64,000 nucleotides of DNA from assembly GCF_031458235.1 (NCBI RefSeq), contig NZ_JAVDYB010000001.1:7527001-7591000 (forward strand), in the 5' to 3' direction. This DNA is from Catenuloplanes atrovinosus. Lineage in GTDB: Bacteria > Actinomycetota > Actinomycetes > Mycobacteriales > Micromonosporaceae. The notes under the pieces are model-generated. The model saw only the letters and a program-made list of their open reading frames with translations. It searched no databases and had not been told where the DNA came from. A program made the position numbers and the translations under genes. Position 1 is the stretch's first letter, and the number at the start of each line of letters is the position of its first letter. Shown piece by piece: positions 8,355 to 16,455 of the stretch.

Positions 8355-9959
8355 GTGACCGACAGCGAAGGGGCCGAGCGGCCGATCGAGATGATTCCTC
8401 CTTCCCCCATCAGCGCGATGCCGGACACGCTGCCCGAGCCGCCCCGACGCTGGTCCCGCCGGCAGCTGCTGATCGCCGGCGGCGGGCTCGCGGCCGTCGG
8501 GCTGGCCGGGTGCGGCGCCGGCTTCGTGATCGGCGCGGACTCCGCGCGCGAGGCGAACCGCGGCAACGAGGTCGGCGCCGCGGACAACCTGCTCAGCTTC
8601 GTCTCCCGGCCGGACCTGCACGTCCAGCGGGTGGTCGTCTCTACGCCGTCGCCCGACCCCTCCGCCGGGTACGTGCTGCTCACGCCCGCGCAGGGCGAGG
8701 GCCAGTTCGGCACCCTGATGGTGGATACCAACGGCGTACCGGTGTGGTTCCGCCCGGTGCCGCCGCCGGCCACCGTCGCCATCGACCTCAAGGTGCAGCG
8801 ATACCGCGGGGAGCCGGTGCTGACCTGGTGGGAGGGGCTGATCGGCGGGACCGGCGGGCTCGGCGTCGGACAGGGGGAGTTCGTCGTCTTCGACAACCGG
8901 TACCGCGAGGTCACCCGCATCCGCGCGGACGGCGTCACGCAGGCCGACCAGCACGACCTGAAGATCACCGAGCGCGGTACCGCGCTGTTCTGGGTGTACC
9001 GCCCGATCTCCGCGGACCTCACCTCGGTCGGTGGGCCGGCCGCCGGCGCGCTGCACGACGGCGTGCTCCAGGAGGTCGACATCGCCACCGGCAAGCTGAT
9101 CATGGAGTGGCGGGCCAGCGACCACGTCGCCTTCGACGAGTCCTACGCGCCGCTGCCGACCGGCGACTCCGCGCTGCTGCCGTACGACTACTTCCACGCG
9201 AACTCCGTGGCCGAGGACACCGACGGCAACCTGCTCATCTCCGCCCGGCACACCTGGACCGTCTACAAGGTGGACCGCGAGTCCGGCGACGTCATCTGGC
9301 GACTCGGCGGCAAGAGAAGCGACTTCCGGCTCCCGGAGGACGCGGTCTTCTCCTGGCAGCACGACGCCCGCCGGCGCGGCGACGGCACGATCAGCCTGTT
9401 CGACAACGCGGCCGGCGTCACCCGCGAGCACGACCGCTCCCGCGGCCTGATCCTCTCCCTCGACGAGGACGCCAAGACCGCCACCATGGTCCACGAGTAC
9501 GTCCACCCGCGCCGGCTCTCCGCGCCCACCCAGGGCAGCATGGAGGAACGGCCGGACGGCGGCTCCTTCATCGGCTGGGGCGAACTGCCGTACTTCACCG
9601 AGTTCGCCGAGGACGGCACCGTGCTCTTCGACGGCCGCCTCCCCTCGGACAGCCAGTCGTACCGCGCGTCCCGCACCGCCTGGACCGCCGAGCCCGCCGA
9701 CCAGCCCGCGGTCGGCCTGCGCCGGGAGGCCGGCAAGCTCGTCGCCTACGCCAGCTGGAACGGCGCCACCGAGGTCGAGACCTGGCAGATCCGTGCCGGC
9801 GCCCAGCCCGGCAGCCTCGGCCTGGTCGCCGACGGCGACCGCACCGGGTTCGAGACCGCCGTCACCGTCCCCGGCGACCCCGAATACCTCCGCGCCGACG
9901 CCTTCGCCACCGACGGCCGCCTCCTCGGCTCCTCCGCCATCATCCCGGTCCGCGGCTGA
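8355..9959 (+). CDS. Arylsulfotransferase-family lipoprotein
   Basis: The protein has 534 residues. The N-terminus shows a twin-arginine-like SRRQLL motif followed by a hydrophobic core and a lipobox (LAGC), so it is predicted to be exported and lipid-anchored. The mature part matches the arylsulfotransferase (ASST) beta-propeller family, with DQHDLKITERG, YFHANSVAEDTDGNLLIS and SWQHDARRRGDGTISLFDN as recognisable blade segments and several histidines placed as in the active centre. The known reaction is PAPS-independent sulfate transfer between phenols, but many actinobacterial members are uncharacterised. The GTG at 8355 is the longest plausible start; ATG codons 12 and 21 codons later also precede the export signal. 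Confidence 0.82.
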   Translation: MTDSEGAERPIEMIPPSPISAMPDTLPEPPRRWSRRQLLIAGGGLAAVGLAGCGAGFVIGADSAREANRGNEVGAADNLLSFVSRPDLHVQRVVVSTPSPDPSAGYVLLTPAQGEGQFGTLMVDTNGVPVWFRPVPPPATVAIDLKVQRYRGEPVLTWWEGLIGGTGGLGVGQGEFVVFDNRYREVTRIRADGVTQADQHDLKITERGTALFWVYRPISADLTSVGGPAAGALHDGVLQEVDIATGKLIMEWRASDHVAFDESYAPLPTGDSALLPYDYFHANSVAEDTDGNLLISARHTWTVYKVDRESGDVIWRLGGKRSDFRLPEDAVFSWQHDARRRGDGTISLFDNAAGVTREHDRSRGLILSLDEDAKTATMVHEYVHPRRLSAPTQGSMEERPDGGSFIGWGELPYFTEFAEDGTVLFDGRLPSDSQSYRASRTAWTAEPADQPAVGLRREAGKLVAYASWNGATEVETWQIRAGAQPGSLGLVADGDRTGFETAVTVPGDPEYLRADAFATDGRLLGSSAIIPVRG

Positions 9960-9982
9960 CCCGCGGCCGGAGTGGCCGGAGG

Positions 9983-10705
9983 TCAGCCGCGGAGGGCGTT
10001 GCGGGCGCTGAAGGCGATGCTGGTGAGCAGGAAGGCGCCGTTGACCAGGGTGAAGAGGCCGATGAACCAGACCATGGCGATGGGCGCGACGGTCAGGACC
10101 AGGCCGGCCACGGCGATGATGGCGCCGTAGTCGCGGATCAGCTTGAGGACGCGGACCGGGAGGCGGGTGGAGGTGAGCATGGTGACCGCGTTCGGGCCGG
10201 TGGCCATGACCGAGGTGATCAGGTTGACCATCCAGCCGCCGGCGAAGAGGGCGATCAGCCAGGCCGGGGTCTCCGGCTCCTGGGCGACCGCGGTGGCGGA
10301 GAGCGCGGCGACCAGCGCGACCTGGCCGGCGACGTCGCAGAGGACGTCGACGCGGGCGCCGTCGGGGCTGGTCTGGCCGGTGACCCGGGCGAGCTGGCCG
10401 TCGGCGCAGTCGAACGCGTAGGCGAGCTGCCAGCCGGCCAGCGCGATCAGGCCGATGACGACCGCGGGTACGGTACCGGCGGCGACCGGACCGGCCGTCA
10501 CGATCACCAGCGTGGAGACGACCGCGCTGATGCCGAGGTTGAAGATGGTCAAGGTGGTCGGCGCGAGCTTGTTGCGGTAGCCGAAGAGCGCGAGCTTGGC
10601 GCCGAGCCGCTGGCTGACCGCCTCGCTGTAGAGGCCGCCGCCGCGGTTGACGCGGTAGAAGTCGGACTCGGCCGGCTGATGCTCAGGAGCGCTGGACTGC
10701 ATCAA
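9983..10705 (-). CDS. CDP-alcohol phosphatidyltransferase family protein
   Basis: This 240-residue integral membrane enzyme carries the full family signature: D99, D102-G103, A106-R107, then G116, D120 and D124, with exactly the spacing of D-x2-D-G-x2-A-R-x8-G-x3-D-x3-D. The family moves a phospho-alcohol from a CDP donor to a second alcohol with release of CMP, using two metal ions. It is the last gene of the NUDIX - nucleotidyltransferase - G1PDH-like unit; its ATG overlaps the upstream stop by 23 bases. The context suggests that its CDP donor is made by the neighbouring nucleotidyltransferase and not from phosphatidic acid. Substrates are inferred. Confidence 0.9.
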   Translation of the reverse strand: MMQSSAPEHQPAESDFYRVNRGGGLYSEAVSQRLGAKLALFGYRNKLAPTTLTIFNLGISAVVSTLVIVTAGPVAAGTVPAVVIGLIALAGWQLAYAFDCADGQLARVTGQTSPDGARVDVLCDVAGQVALVAALSATAVAQEPETPAWLIALFAGGWMVNLITSVMATGPNAVTMLTSTRLPVRVLKLIRDYGAIIAVAGLVLTVAPIAMVWFIGLFTLVNGAFLLTSIAFSARNALRG

Positions 10706-11744
10706 CGTAGTCTGCCAGCCGCGTGCGAATCTCCCTCGGGCCCAGGTCCAGGTGTTCGAGGATCGTGTATCGGTCGGGCCGGGTGCGCGGCGCGAAGCCG
10801 ATCACGTCCACGAACTGCTCGTCGGACAGGCCGAACTCCCGGTGCGTACGGTGCAGCCGGTGCCGGCGCAGGCAGGCGGACATCGCCCGGAAGCGCGCCT
10901 CGTCGCCGCGCAGGAACGTGCAGAACAGTGCGCCCATGCCGGCCAGCTCGCCGTGCGAGCCGGTGCCGGGGTTGAGCACGTCCACCGCGTGCATGATCTC
11001 GTGGCAGCCGCCGCTGCACGGCCGGCTGGAGCCGGAGACCGCCATCGCGAGGCCGCTGGCGATCAGGCCCTCGGCCAGCACCGTGACGAAGCCGTCGTCG
11101 GTCATGTCGCCCGGGTGGCTGAGCAGCGCCTCCGCGCCCATCCGGGCCAGTGAGGCGGACAGGCCGTCGACCGGCTCGCCGCGGACGTCCCGGGCCAGCT
11201 CCCAGTCGGCCAGCGCGCTGAGGTTGCTGAGCACGTCGCCGATGCCGCCGCGGTTGTAGCGGGACGGCCCGGCCTCGACGAAGTCCAGATCGACGATGAC
11301 CGCGATCGGGATGTGCACGCCGTACGACCCCTTGATCCCGTCGTTGACCAGGCTGGCGACCGGGGAGCCGATGCCGTCGTTGGCCAGGCTGGTGGCGACC
11401 GAGACCATCGGGATGCCGTAGCGGGTGGCCGCGTACTTGGCGGTGTCCAGCGTGGTGCCGCCGCCGATGCCGACCACCGCGTCGTACGACCGGGCGCGGA
11501 GCTTCGCGGCCAGCTCGTTCGCGGCGTCCAGGGTGCCACCGGAGACCGTGAAGATGTCCGCGGAGCCGAGGCTGGGCCGGATCAGGTCCGCGACGCGTGC
11601 GCCGACGCCGTGCCCGACCACCACGGCCACGTCGCCGCCGGCGGATATCCGCCCGTCCGCGAGAATCCGGCCGAGGTCGGCGACGGCGCCGCGCCGGACA
11701 TCGACGTGCAGCGGCGTCAGGATCGTGCGGGCTAGTAGCGGCAT
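10683..11744 (-). CDS. Glycerol-1-phosphate dehydrogenase-like oxidoreductase
   Basis: The protein has 353 residues of the iron-containing alcohol dehydrogenase / dehydroquinate synthase superfamily, closest in appearance to sn-glycerol-1-phosphate dehydrogenases (EgsA, AraM). An NAD(P)-binding VGIGGGTTLD lies at 91-100, and likely metal ligands are D170 in GIGDVLSN, H248/H252 in CHEIMH, and H264 in GSHGE, so the site looks intact. The frame is open 17 codons further, but the ATG at 11742-11744 overlaps the end of the nucleotidyltransferase gene (ATGCCGCTACTAG) and is the likely coupled start. It probably reduces a keto-polyol phosphate such as dihydroxyacetone phosphate. The exact substrate is inferred. 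Confidence 0.82.
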   Translation of the reverse strand: MPLLARTILTPLHVDVRRGAVADLGRILADGRISAGGDVAVVVGHGVGARVADLIRPSLGSADIFTVSGGTLDAANELAAKLRARSYDAVVGIGGGTTLDTAKYAATRYGIPMVSVATSLANDGIGSPVASLVNDGIKGSYGVHIPIAVIVDLDFVEAGPSRYNRGGIGDVLSNLSALADWELARDVRGEPVDGLSASLARMGAEALLSHPGDMTDDGFVTVLAEGLIASGLAMAVSGSSRPCSGGCHEIMHAVDVLNPGTGSHGELAGMGALFCTFLRGDEARFRAMSACLRRHRLHRTHREFGLSDEQFVDVIGFAPRTRPDRYTILEHLDLGPREIRTRLADYVDAVQRS

Positions 11745-12469
11745 GCGACGGCCCGGGCGCGGGCCAGGTCGTCGTGGTCGTCCACCTCGACCCACGGCAC
11801 GTCGCCGACGTCCGCGTACCGGATCGCGCCGCCGCGGTCCGCGTACTCCTGGAAGCCGTCCTCGTAGTAGAGGTTCGGGTCGCGACGCCAGACCGTCTCC
11901 AGCGCGTCCGCGAGCCCGCCGGCCGCGGCCGGGGAGATGAGCGAGACGCCGATGTACTCGCCGGTCGCCGCGGCCGGGTCCATCAGCTTGGTGATCCGGC
12001 GGAGCCGCCCGTCCGGCGAGAAGTCGGCCTTCATCTCCTCGTCGGCGAGCCGCTTCGCGGTGTCCAGGGCCAGCACGATCGACGGGCCCCGCGCGGCGAG
12101 CAGCGTCTTCTGCACGCTCACCGGATGCACGGTGTCGCCGTTGACCAGCAGCGCGCCGTCCGTGAACTGGTCACGGGCGAGCCACAGCGAGTACGCGTTG
12201 TTCCACTCCTCGGCCCGGTCGTTGTAAACCAGCGTCAGGCGTACCCCGTATCGATCCTGAAGTTCCGGCACCCGGGACGACACCGCCGGCGCCCGGTAGC
12301 CGACCACGACCGTGACGTCGGACAGGCCCACGGACGCGAGGTTGCGCAGCGCGATGTCCAGGATCGTGGTGTCCCCGTCCACCGGGATCAGCGCCTTCGG
12401 CAGCTCGTCGGTGTACGGGCGCAGACGTCGTCCGGCGCCGGCGGCGAGCACGAGACCGATCATTCCCAT
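11732..12469 (-). CDS. Sugar/alcohol-phosphate nucleotidyltransferase
   Basis: The protein has 245 residues and the NTP_transferase fold. The N-terminal LAAGAGRRLRPYTDELPKAL (residues 7-26) is the nucleotide-binding signature with the catalytic lysine, and LLVNGDT holds the metal-binding aspartate. It resembles the phosphocholine cytidylyltransferase-like branch, which activates small alcohol phosphates with CTP. It lies 21 bases after the NUDIX gene and overlaps the dehydrogenase gene by 13 bases, so the dehydrogenase product is its most likely substrate and the CDP-alcohol transferase its consumer. The choice of CTP over other nucleotides is inferred from that context. Confidence 0.85.
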   Translation of the reverse strand: MGMIGLVLAAGAGRRLRPYTDELPKALIPVDGDTTILDIALRNLASVGLSDVTVVVGYRAPAVSSRVPELQDRYGVRLTLVYNDRAEEWNNAYSLWLARDQFTDGALLVNGDTVHPVSVQKTLLAARGPSIVLALDTAKRLADEEMKADFSPDGRLRRITKLMDPAAATGEYIGVSLISPAAAGGLADALETVWRRDPNLYYEDGFQEYADRGGAIRYADVGDVPWVEVDDHDDLARARAVACRY

Positions 12470-12490
12470 ACCGGGAACAACGATCGACCG

Positions 12491-12958
12491 CTAGAAACCG
12501 AACACCCGCAGCATGGCGAACCCGTCCGCGACGATGCGCCGGATCGTGTCGTCGTCCGGGCGGTTCTCGTCCAGCAGGTCCAGCTCCGCCTCGGTGATCC
12601 AGGCGAAGTCGGTGTGCTTGCCCGGCTCCAGCCGCGGCCGGGACAGGTCGCCGTCCACCCGGCACAGGAAGTCCGTCTCCAGCCGGTACAGCCCGTCGTC
12701 ACCCTTCCAGGTGTGCTCGCCGACCGTGGCCAGCACGTGCGAGAGGATCCAGCCGGTCTCCTCGCGGACCTCGCGGTGCAGCGCGTCCTCCACGCTCTCG
12801 CCCGCCTCCACGTGCCCGCCGACGATGTCCCACGTGTCCGGGAACAGCCGGCGCTGCGCGGACCGCCGCTGCACGAAGATCCGGCCGTCGTCGTCGACGA
12901 TCAGCGCACCGGCGCAGAGCAGCGGTTCCGCGGCCGACCGGCCGGATGGCGAAGTCAC
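12491..12958 (-). CDS. NUDIX hydrolase
   Basis: The protein has 155 residues with a complete NUDIX box (GGHVEAGESVEDALHREVRE continuing E-T-G) that binds Mg2+ and cleaves nucleoside diphosphate-X compounds. The frame is open much further upstream, but the GTG at 12956-12958 starts just before the first beta-strand and gives the usual domain length. It precedes the nucleotidyltransferase gene by 21 bases on the same strand and may belong to that operon, where it could control the CDP-alcohol pool. It could equally be a general housekeeping NUDIX enzyme. Confidence 0.85.
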   Translation of the reverse strand: MTSPSGRSAAEPLLCAGALIVDDDGRIFVQRRSAQRRLFPDTWDIVGGHVEAGESVEDALHREVREETGWILSHVLATVGEHTWKGDDGLYRLETDFLCRVDGDLSRPRLEPGKHTDFAWITEAELDLLDENRPDDDTIRRIVADGFAMLRVFGF

Positions 12959-13054
12959 GGACGAGACATTAGCGGAACACCGCTCTCTTGCCGCTCCGCC
13001 TGCGAGTTGGTGCACTGGGATATCGAACAGCAGCCGTGTCGAGGGAGATGCGCC

Positions 13055-13447
13055 ATGCACGTTCGCGACGCCATGTCCGCCGAGGTCCTCACCGTGGGAC
13101 CCGATCACACCCTGCGTCAGGCGGCCAGAATGATGGCCGACCGTGGCGCCGGATCCGCCGTCGTGCTCGACCCGGACGCCGAAGGCGTCGGGATCATGAC
13201 GGAGCGTGACCTGCTCAAGGCGATCGGCGCCGGGCTGGACCCCGACACCGAGCGCACCGGGGCACACCTGACCTGGGACGTCGTCTACGCGAGTCCGGGC
13301 TGGACACTGGAGGAGGCCGCGCTCGCGATGGCTCGCGGCGGTTTCCGACACCTGGTCGTGCTGGACGACGGCGAGGTCCTCGGCGTGATCTCGGTCCGCG
13401 ACATCATGCGCGTCTGGGCGCGCGAGAAGGCCTTGAAAACCTCCTGA
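13055..13447 (+). CDS. Two-CBS-domain protein
   Basis: The protein has 130 residues and consists of a tandem CBS pair (about 1-60 and 70-125), the usual adenine-nucleotide-sensing module. Typical segments are VRDAMSAEVLTV, GIMTERDLLKAI and GVISVRDIMRVW. The ATG follows GAGGGAG with good spacing. It stands alone between the NUDIX operon (divergent) and the aminotransferase. Small stand-alone CBS proteins in actinomycetes are often dormancy or stress associated; no partner domain is present here to show what it regulates. Confidence 0.88.
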   Translation: MHVRDAMSAEVLTVGPDHTLRQAARMMADRGAGSAVVLDPDAEGVGIMTERDLLKAIGAGLDPDTERTGAHLTWDVVYASPGWTLEEAALAMARGGFRHLVVLDDGEVLGVISVRDIMRVWAREKALKTS

Positions 13448-13581
13448 CGGTACGGACGGAGCCGGTCGATTTCTGCGGCCGGCGACGCCCGCGACGGGCC
13501 GTCTTACCGACTTTTCACCGGCCTTTCACCAGGCGGGAATGGGCGTGGGGAAGATCATGTCCCGGCTCGTAAGCTAAGCCC

Positions 13582-14676
13582 ATGACCGCTGAGCAGCTGA
13601 TCTCGTTCGCCCGTGGCGCCCCCTCCCTCGACATCGTGGACATCGAGGGCCTCAAGGCCGCGGCGGTACGCGCGTTCGACGCCGACCCGGCCGGCGTCAC
13701 CGCCTACGGCACCTCGGTCGGGTACGTTCCGCTCCGGAAGTGGATCGCGGAGAAGCACGGCGTCACGCCGGAGCAGGTCCTGGTCACGAACGGCTCGCTC
13801 CAGGCGGACGCGTTCCTCTTCGACCACCTGGTCAAGGCCGGTGAGGCCGTGGTGGTGGAGCGGCCGACGTACGACCGCACGCTGCTCAACCTGCAGAACC
13901 TGGGCGGCAAGGTGCACCAGGTGACGCTGGACGCGGACGGCATCGACACCGCGGAACTGCGCCGCCTGCTGGAGTCCGGCGTGCGCCCGACGCTGGCCCA
14001 CATCATCCCGAATTACCAGAACCCGGCCGGCGTGACGCTCTCCCTGGAGCGCCGTCGCGAGCTGCTGGCGCTGGCCTCGGAGTTCGGCTTCACGATCTTC
14101 GAGGACGACCCGTACGCGGACATCCGGTTCCGCGGCGAGGCGCTGCCGTCGATGCTGTCGATGGACACCGAGGGCGTGGTCGTGCACGCGTCCAGCTTCA
14201 CCAAGACGGTCTGCCCCGGCGTGCGCGTCGGCTACCTGGTCGGCCCGGCAGCGATGATCGCGGCCATCGCGAAGCGCGCCACCAACCTGTACATCTCGCC
14301 CGGCATGGTCTCCGAGGCGATCGTGCACCAGTTCTGCGTCTCCGGCGACATCGACCGCTCGATCGCGACGGTCAGCGCGGCCCTGGGCGAGCGGGCTCGC
14401 GTGCTGGCCGAGTCGCTGCGCCGGCACATCCCGGGCGTCCGGTTCACCGAGCCCGACGGCGGCTACTTCCTCTGGATCGACCTGCCGGAGGACGTGGACG
14501 TGGCCAAGGTGCTGCCGGCCGCGGCCGAGCGCGGCGTGGCGGTCGTCAAGGGCACGGACTTCCTGCTGGAGGGCGGCGACCACTCGCTGCGGCTGGCCTT
14601 CTCCGCGGTGACCGTGGACCAGATCGACGAGGGCGTGCGGCGGCTGGCGGCCGCGATCGACGCGGTCCGCGGTTGA
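13582..14676 (+). CDS. PLP-dependent aminotransferase, class I/II
   Basis: The protein has 364 residues and the fold type I aminotransferase layout. The Schiff-base lysine is K208 in SSFTKTVCPG; the PLP-phosphate and ring contacts are visible as NYQNPAG (144-150), EDDPYAD (174-180) and R215. It looks like the LysN / 2-aminoadipate aminotransferase branch and lacks the GntR DNA-binding domain of MocR proteins. It is followed by a hairpin terminator at 14751-14788, so it is probably monocistronic. The amino-acid substrate cannot be told from the sequence. Confidence 0.9.
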   Translation: MTAEQLISFARGAPSLDIVDIEGLKAAAVRAFDADPAGVTAYGTSVGYVPLRKWIAEKHGVTPEQVLVTNGSLQADAFLFDHLVKAGEAVVVERPTYDRTLLNLQNLGGKVHQVTLDADGIDTAELRRLLESGVRPTLAHIIPNYQNPAGVTLSLERRRELLALASEFGFTIFEDDPYADIRFRGEALPSMLSMDTEGVVVHASSFTKTVCPGVRVGYLVGPAAMIAAIAKRATNLYISPGMVSEAIVHQFCVSGDIDRSIATVSAALGERARVLAESLRRHIPGVRFTEPDGGYFLWIDLPEDVDVAKVLPAAAERGVAVVKGTDFLLEGGDHSLRLAFSAVTVDQIDEGVRRLAAAIDAVRG

Positions 14677-14750
14677 GCAACAGAGTCCATTAACGCCTGA
14701 CAGCACCAAAAGGTGCCCGTTTGATCTGTCGGATTGCCGACAAAATGCGG

Positions 14751-14788
14751 TCAGGCCCGGTCCGGGGTTTCTTTCCGGCCGGGCCTGA
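14751..14788 (+). terminator. Terminator after the aminotransferase gene
   Basis: TCAGGCCCGG (14751-14760) pairs perfectly with CCGGGCCTGA (14779-14788). The inner bases can pair further (TCCGG with CCGG). There is no strong T-run, as is usual in actinomycetes. Confidence 0.65.
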
Positions 14789-14851
14789 GTCCAGAATGCG
14801 GATGGCCAAATCGCCATGCGCTGGCCCCCATAGACATAACCCCGCCCCCTT

Positions 14852-15163
14852 GGCGCCGGGTGGGCCGCTCGCACCCCCCACCCCCCGAAAGCGGCCGGTC
14901 CACCCGGCGCCACCCCTCCCGCCCACGTCCGCGGCCCGGCGGCGGAAACCCCCGCGCAGCGTCCCAACATGAGGCGCCGGGTGGGCCGCTCGCACCCCCC
15001 ACCCCCCGAAAGCGGCCGGTCCACCCGGCGCCACCCCTCCCGCCCACGTCCGCGGCCCGGCGGCGGAAACCCCCGCGCAGCGTCCCAACATGAGGCGCCG
15101 GGTGGGCCACTCACACCCCCCACCCCCCGAAAGCGGCCGGTCCACCCGGCGCCACCCCCTCCG
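14852..15163. repeat. 121-bp tandem repeat, 2.6 units, hairpin in each
   Basis: Units start at 14852, 14973 and 15094 with GGCGCCGGGTGGGCC and repeat every 121 bases almost without change; the third is cut after about 70 bases and has two substitutions (CCGCTCGC becomes CCACTCAC). Each unit contains GGCGCCGGGTGG facing CCACCCGGCGCC, plus an inner GCCGCT/AGCGGC pair, giving 60-base hairpins at 14852-14911, 14973-15032 and 15094-15153. Frames crossing it give proline-rich translations that only reflect the repeat. Confidence 0.9.
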
Positions 15164-15256
15164 GTTCCTCCCCCGCGGATTGATCACTGATTCCGGGTAA
15201 ACGCTGACGCGTAACCTCCAAGCGGGACCACGGCGATCAGAGGGACGAGGGGGTGA

Positions 15257-16408
15257 ATGCGGATGGCTGAGCGGAACAATCCGGCGGTCGGCGGCAACGG
15301 ACACTTGGGGAACCGCTCCCGAACATGGACGGCCCCGGTCCGGGCGATGACCCGGATCATCGGCGCGGACGGCGCCCCGCCACCCCCGCCCACCACCGAC
15401 GTCGCCCGCAGCTCGGTCGTCGACTGCGCGCTCTACGTCGAGGGCGTGCGGCAGGAGGGCCAGTGGGACTACGCGGAGGCGCTCGCCGCGGCCCGCAGCC
15501 GGCCCAACGCGTTCGTCTGGCTCGGCCTGCACGAGCCCACCGAGGACGAGATGGCGCCGATCGCGGAGACCTACGGCCTGCACGAACTCGCGGTCGAGGA
15601 CGCGATCAAGGCGGAGCAGCGCCCGAAGCTGGAGCGCTTCAACGACGTCGTGTTCCTGGTTTGCCGCACCGCGCGCTACCTCGAGCACGCCCGGCTGACC
15701 GAGCACTCCGAGGTGGTGGAGACCGGCCAGGTGCTGATCTTCATCGGCCCGGCCTTCGTGATCACGGTCCGGCACGGCAACGCGTCGAAACTCTCCCCGG
15801 TCCGCGCGGACCTGGAGGCGCGCCAGGAACTGCTGGCCCAGGGCCCGTGGGCGGTCGCCTACGCGGTCACCGACCGGATCGTCGACCACTACATCGAGGT
15901 CGCGGACGGCATCGAGGACGACCTGGACGCGCTGGAGGAGGACGTTTTCGCCCGCGCCGGCACCAGCAGCATCCAGTCGATCTACCAGCTCAAGCGCGAG
16001 CTGGTGGAGTTCCGCCGCGCGGTGGTGCCGTTCCAGCGCCCGCTGCTCACGCTCACCTCGGACGCCAGCCGCGGCACCGTGCCGAAGGAGATCCGCCGCT
16101 ACTTCCGCGACGTACAGGACCACCTCAGCCGCACGATCGAGCAGGTGACGGCGAACGACGACCTGCTCAACTCGATCCTCCAGGCGCGGCTCGCCCAGGT
16201 CTCGGTCGACCAGAACAACGACATGCGGAAGATCGCCGCCTGGGCCGCGATCGCCACGGTGTGGACCGCCGCGGCCGGCATCTACGGCATGAACTTCAAG
16301 TTCATGCCGGAACTGGAATGGCGGTACTCGTACCCGATCCTGCTCACACTGCTCGTGACCACGTCGGCCACGCTCTACCGCCTCTTCCGGCGCAACGGCT
16401 GGCTGTAG
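15257..16408 (+). CDS. corA: CorA-family divalent metal transporter
   Basis: The protein has 383 residues. A long acidic and helical cytoplasmic domain is followed by two C-terminal membrane helices with the signature YGMNF at the end of the first (about residues 338-342), the selectivity loop of Mg2+/Co2+ channels. The second helix ends in a short basic tail (RLFRRNGWL). The first 45 residues are polar and proline-rich (GAPPPPPTT) and probably disordered. The chosen ATG at 15257 follows a GAGGGGG stretch. The gene is closed by a strong bidirectional terminator at 16415-16447. Confidence 0.92.
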   Translation: MRMAERNNPAVGGNGHLGNRSRTWTAPVRAMTRIIGADGAPPPPPTTDVARSSVVDCALYVEGVRQEGQWDYAEALAAARSRPNAFVWLGLHEPTEDEMAPIAETYGLHELAVEDAIKAEQRPKLERFNDVVFLVCRTARYLEHARLTEHSEVVETGQVLIFIGPAFVITVRHGNASKLSPVRADLEARQELLAQGPWAVAYAVTDRIVDHYIEVADGIEDDLDALEEDVFARAGTSSIQSIYQLKRELVEFRRAVVPFQRPLLTLTSDASRGTVPKEIRRYFRDVQDHLSRTIEQVTANDDLLNSILQARLAQVSVDQNNDMRKIAAWAAIATVWTAAAGIYGMNFKFMPELEWRYSYPILLTLLVTTSATLYRLFRRNGWL

Positions 16409-16414
16409 GAAAAA

Positions 16415-16447
16415 ATCGGCCGGGGGTACGGCGTACCCCCGGCCGAT
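16415..16447. terminator. Bidirectional terminator
   Basis: A perfect 15-bp inverted repeat, ATCGGCCGGGGGTAC against GTACCCCCGGCCGAT, with a 3-base loop. It follows corA on the forward strand, preceded by an A-run (A at 16411-16415), and serves the reverse-strand gene ending at 16456 in the opposite direction. Confidence 0.88.
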
Positions 16448-16455
16448 GGTGAAAT

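Larger units (their letters stand above)
14677..15256. other. Repeat-filled spacer between aminotransferase gene and corA
   Basis: This 580-base gap holds no credible gene. It contains, in order, a small GCACC-AAAA-GGTGC hairpin (14703-14716), a terminator-like hairpin (14751-14788), a 121-bp tandem repeat (14852-15163) and about 90 bases that probably carry the corA promoter. Confidence 0.65.

Noticed and set aside
11597-13054. Long extension of the CBS-domain protein
   Set aside because: It is antisense to the nucleotidyltransferase and NUDIX genes and of shadow composition. A good ribosome site precedes the ATG at 13055.
12959-13351. N-terminal extension of the NUDIX protein
   Set aside because: It lies antisense to the CBS-domain gene, and the NUDIX fold is complete from the GTG at 12958.
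14734-15190. Proline-rich proteins over the 121-bp repeat
   Set aside because: All frames on both strands give repeated Pro/Arg strings with no ribosome site. The signal is the tandem repeat.
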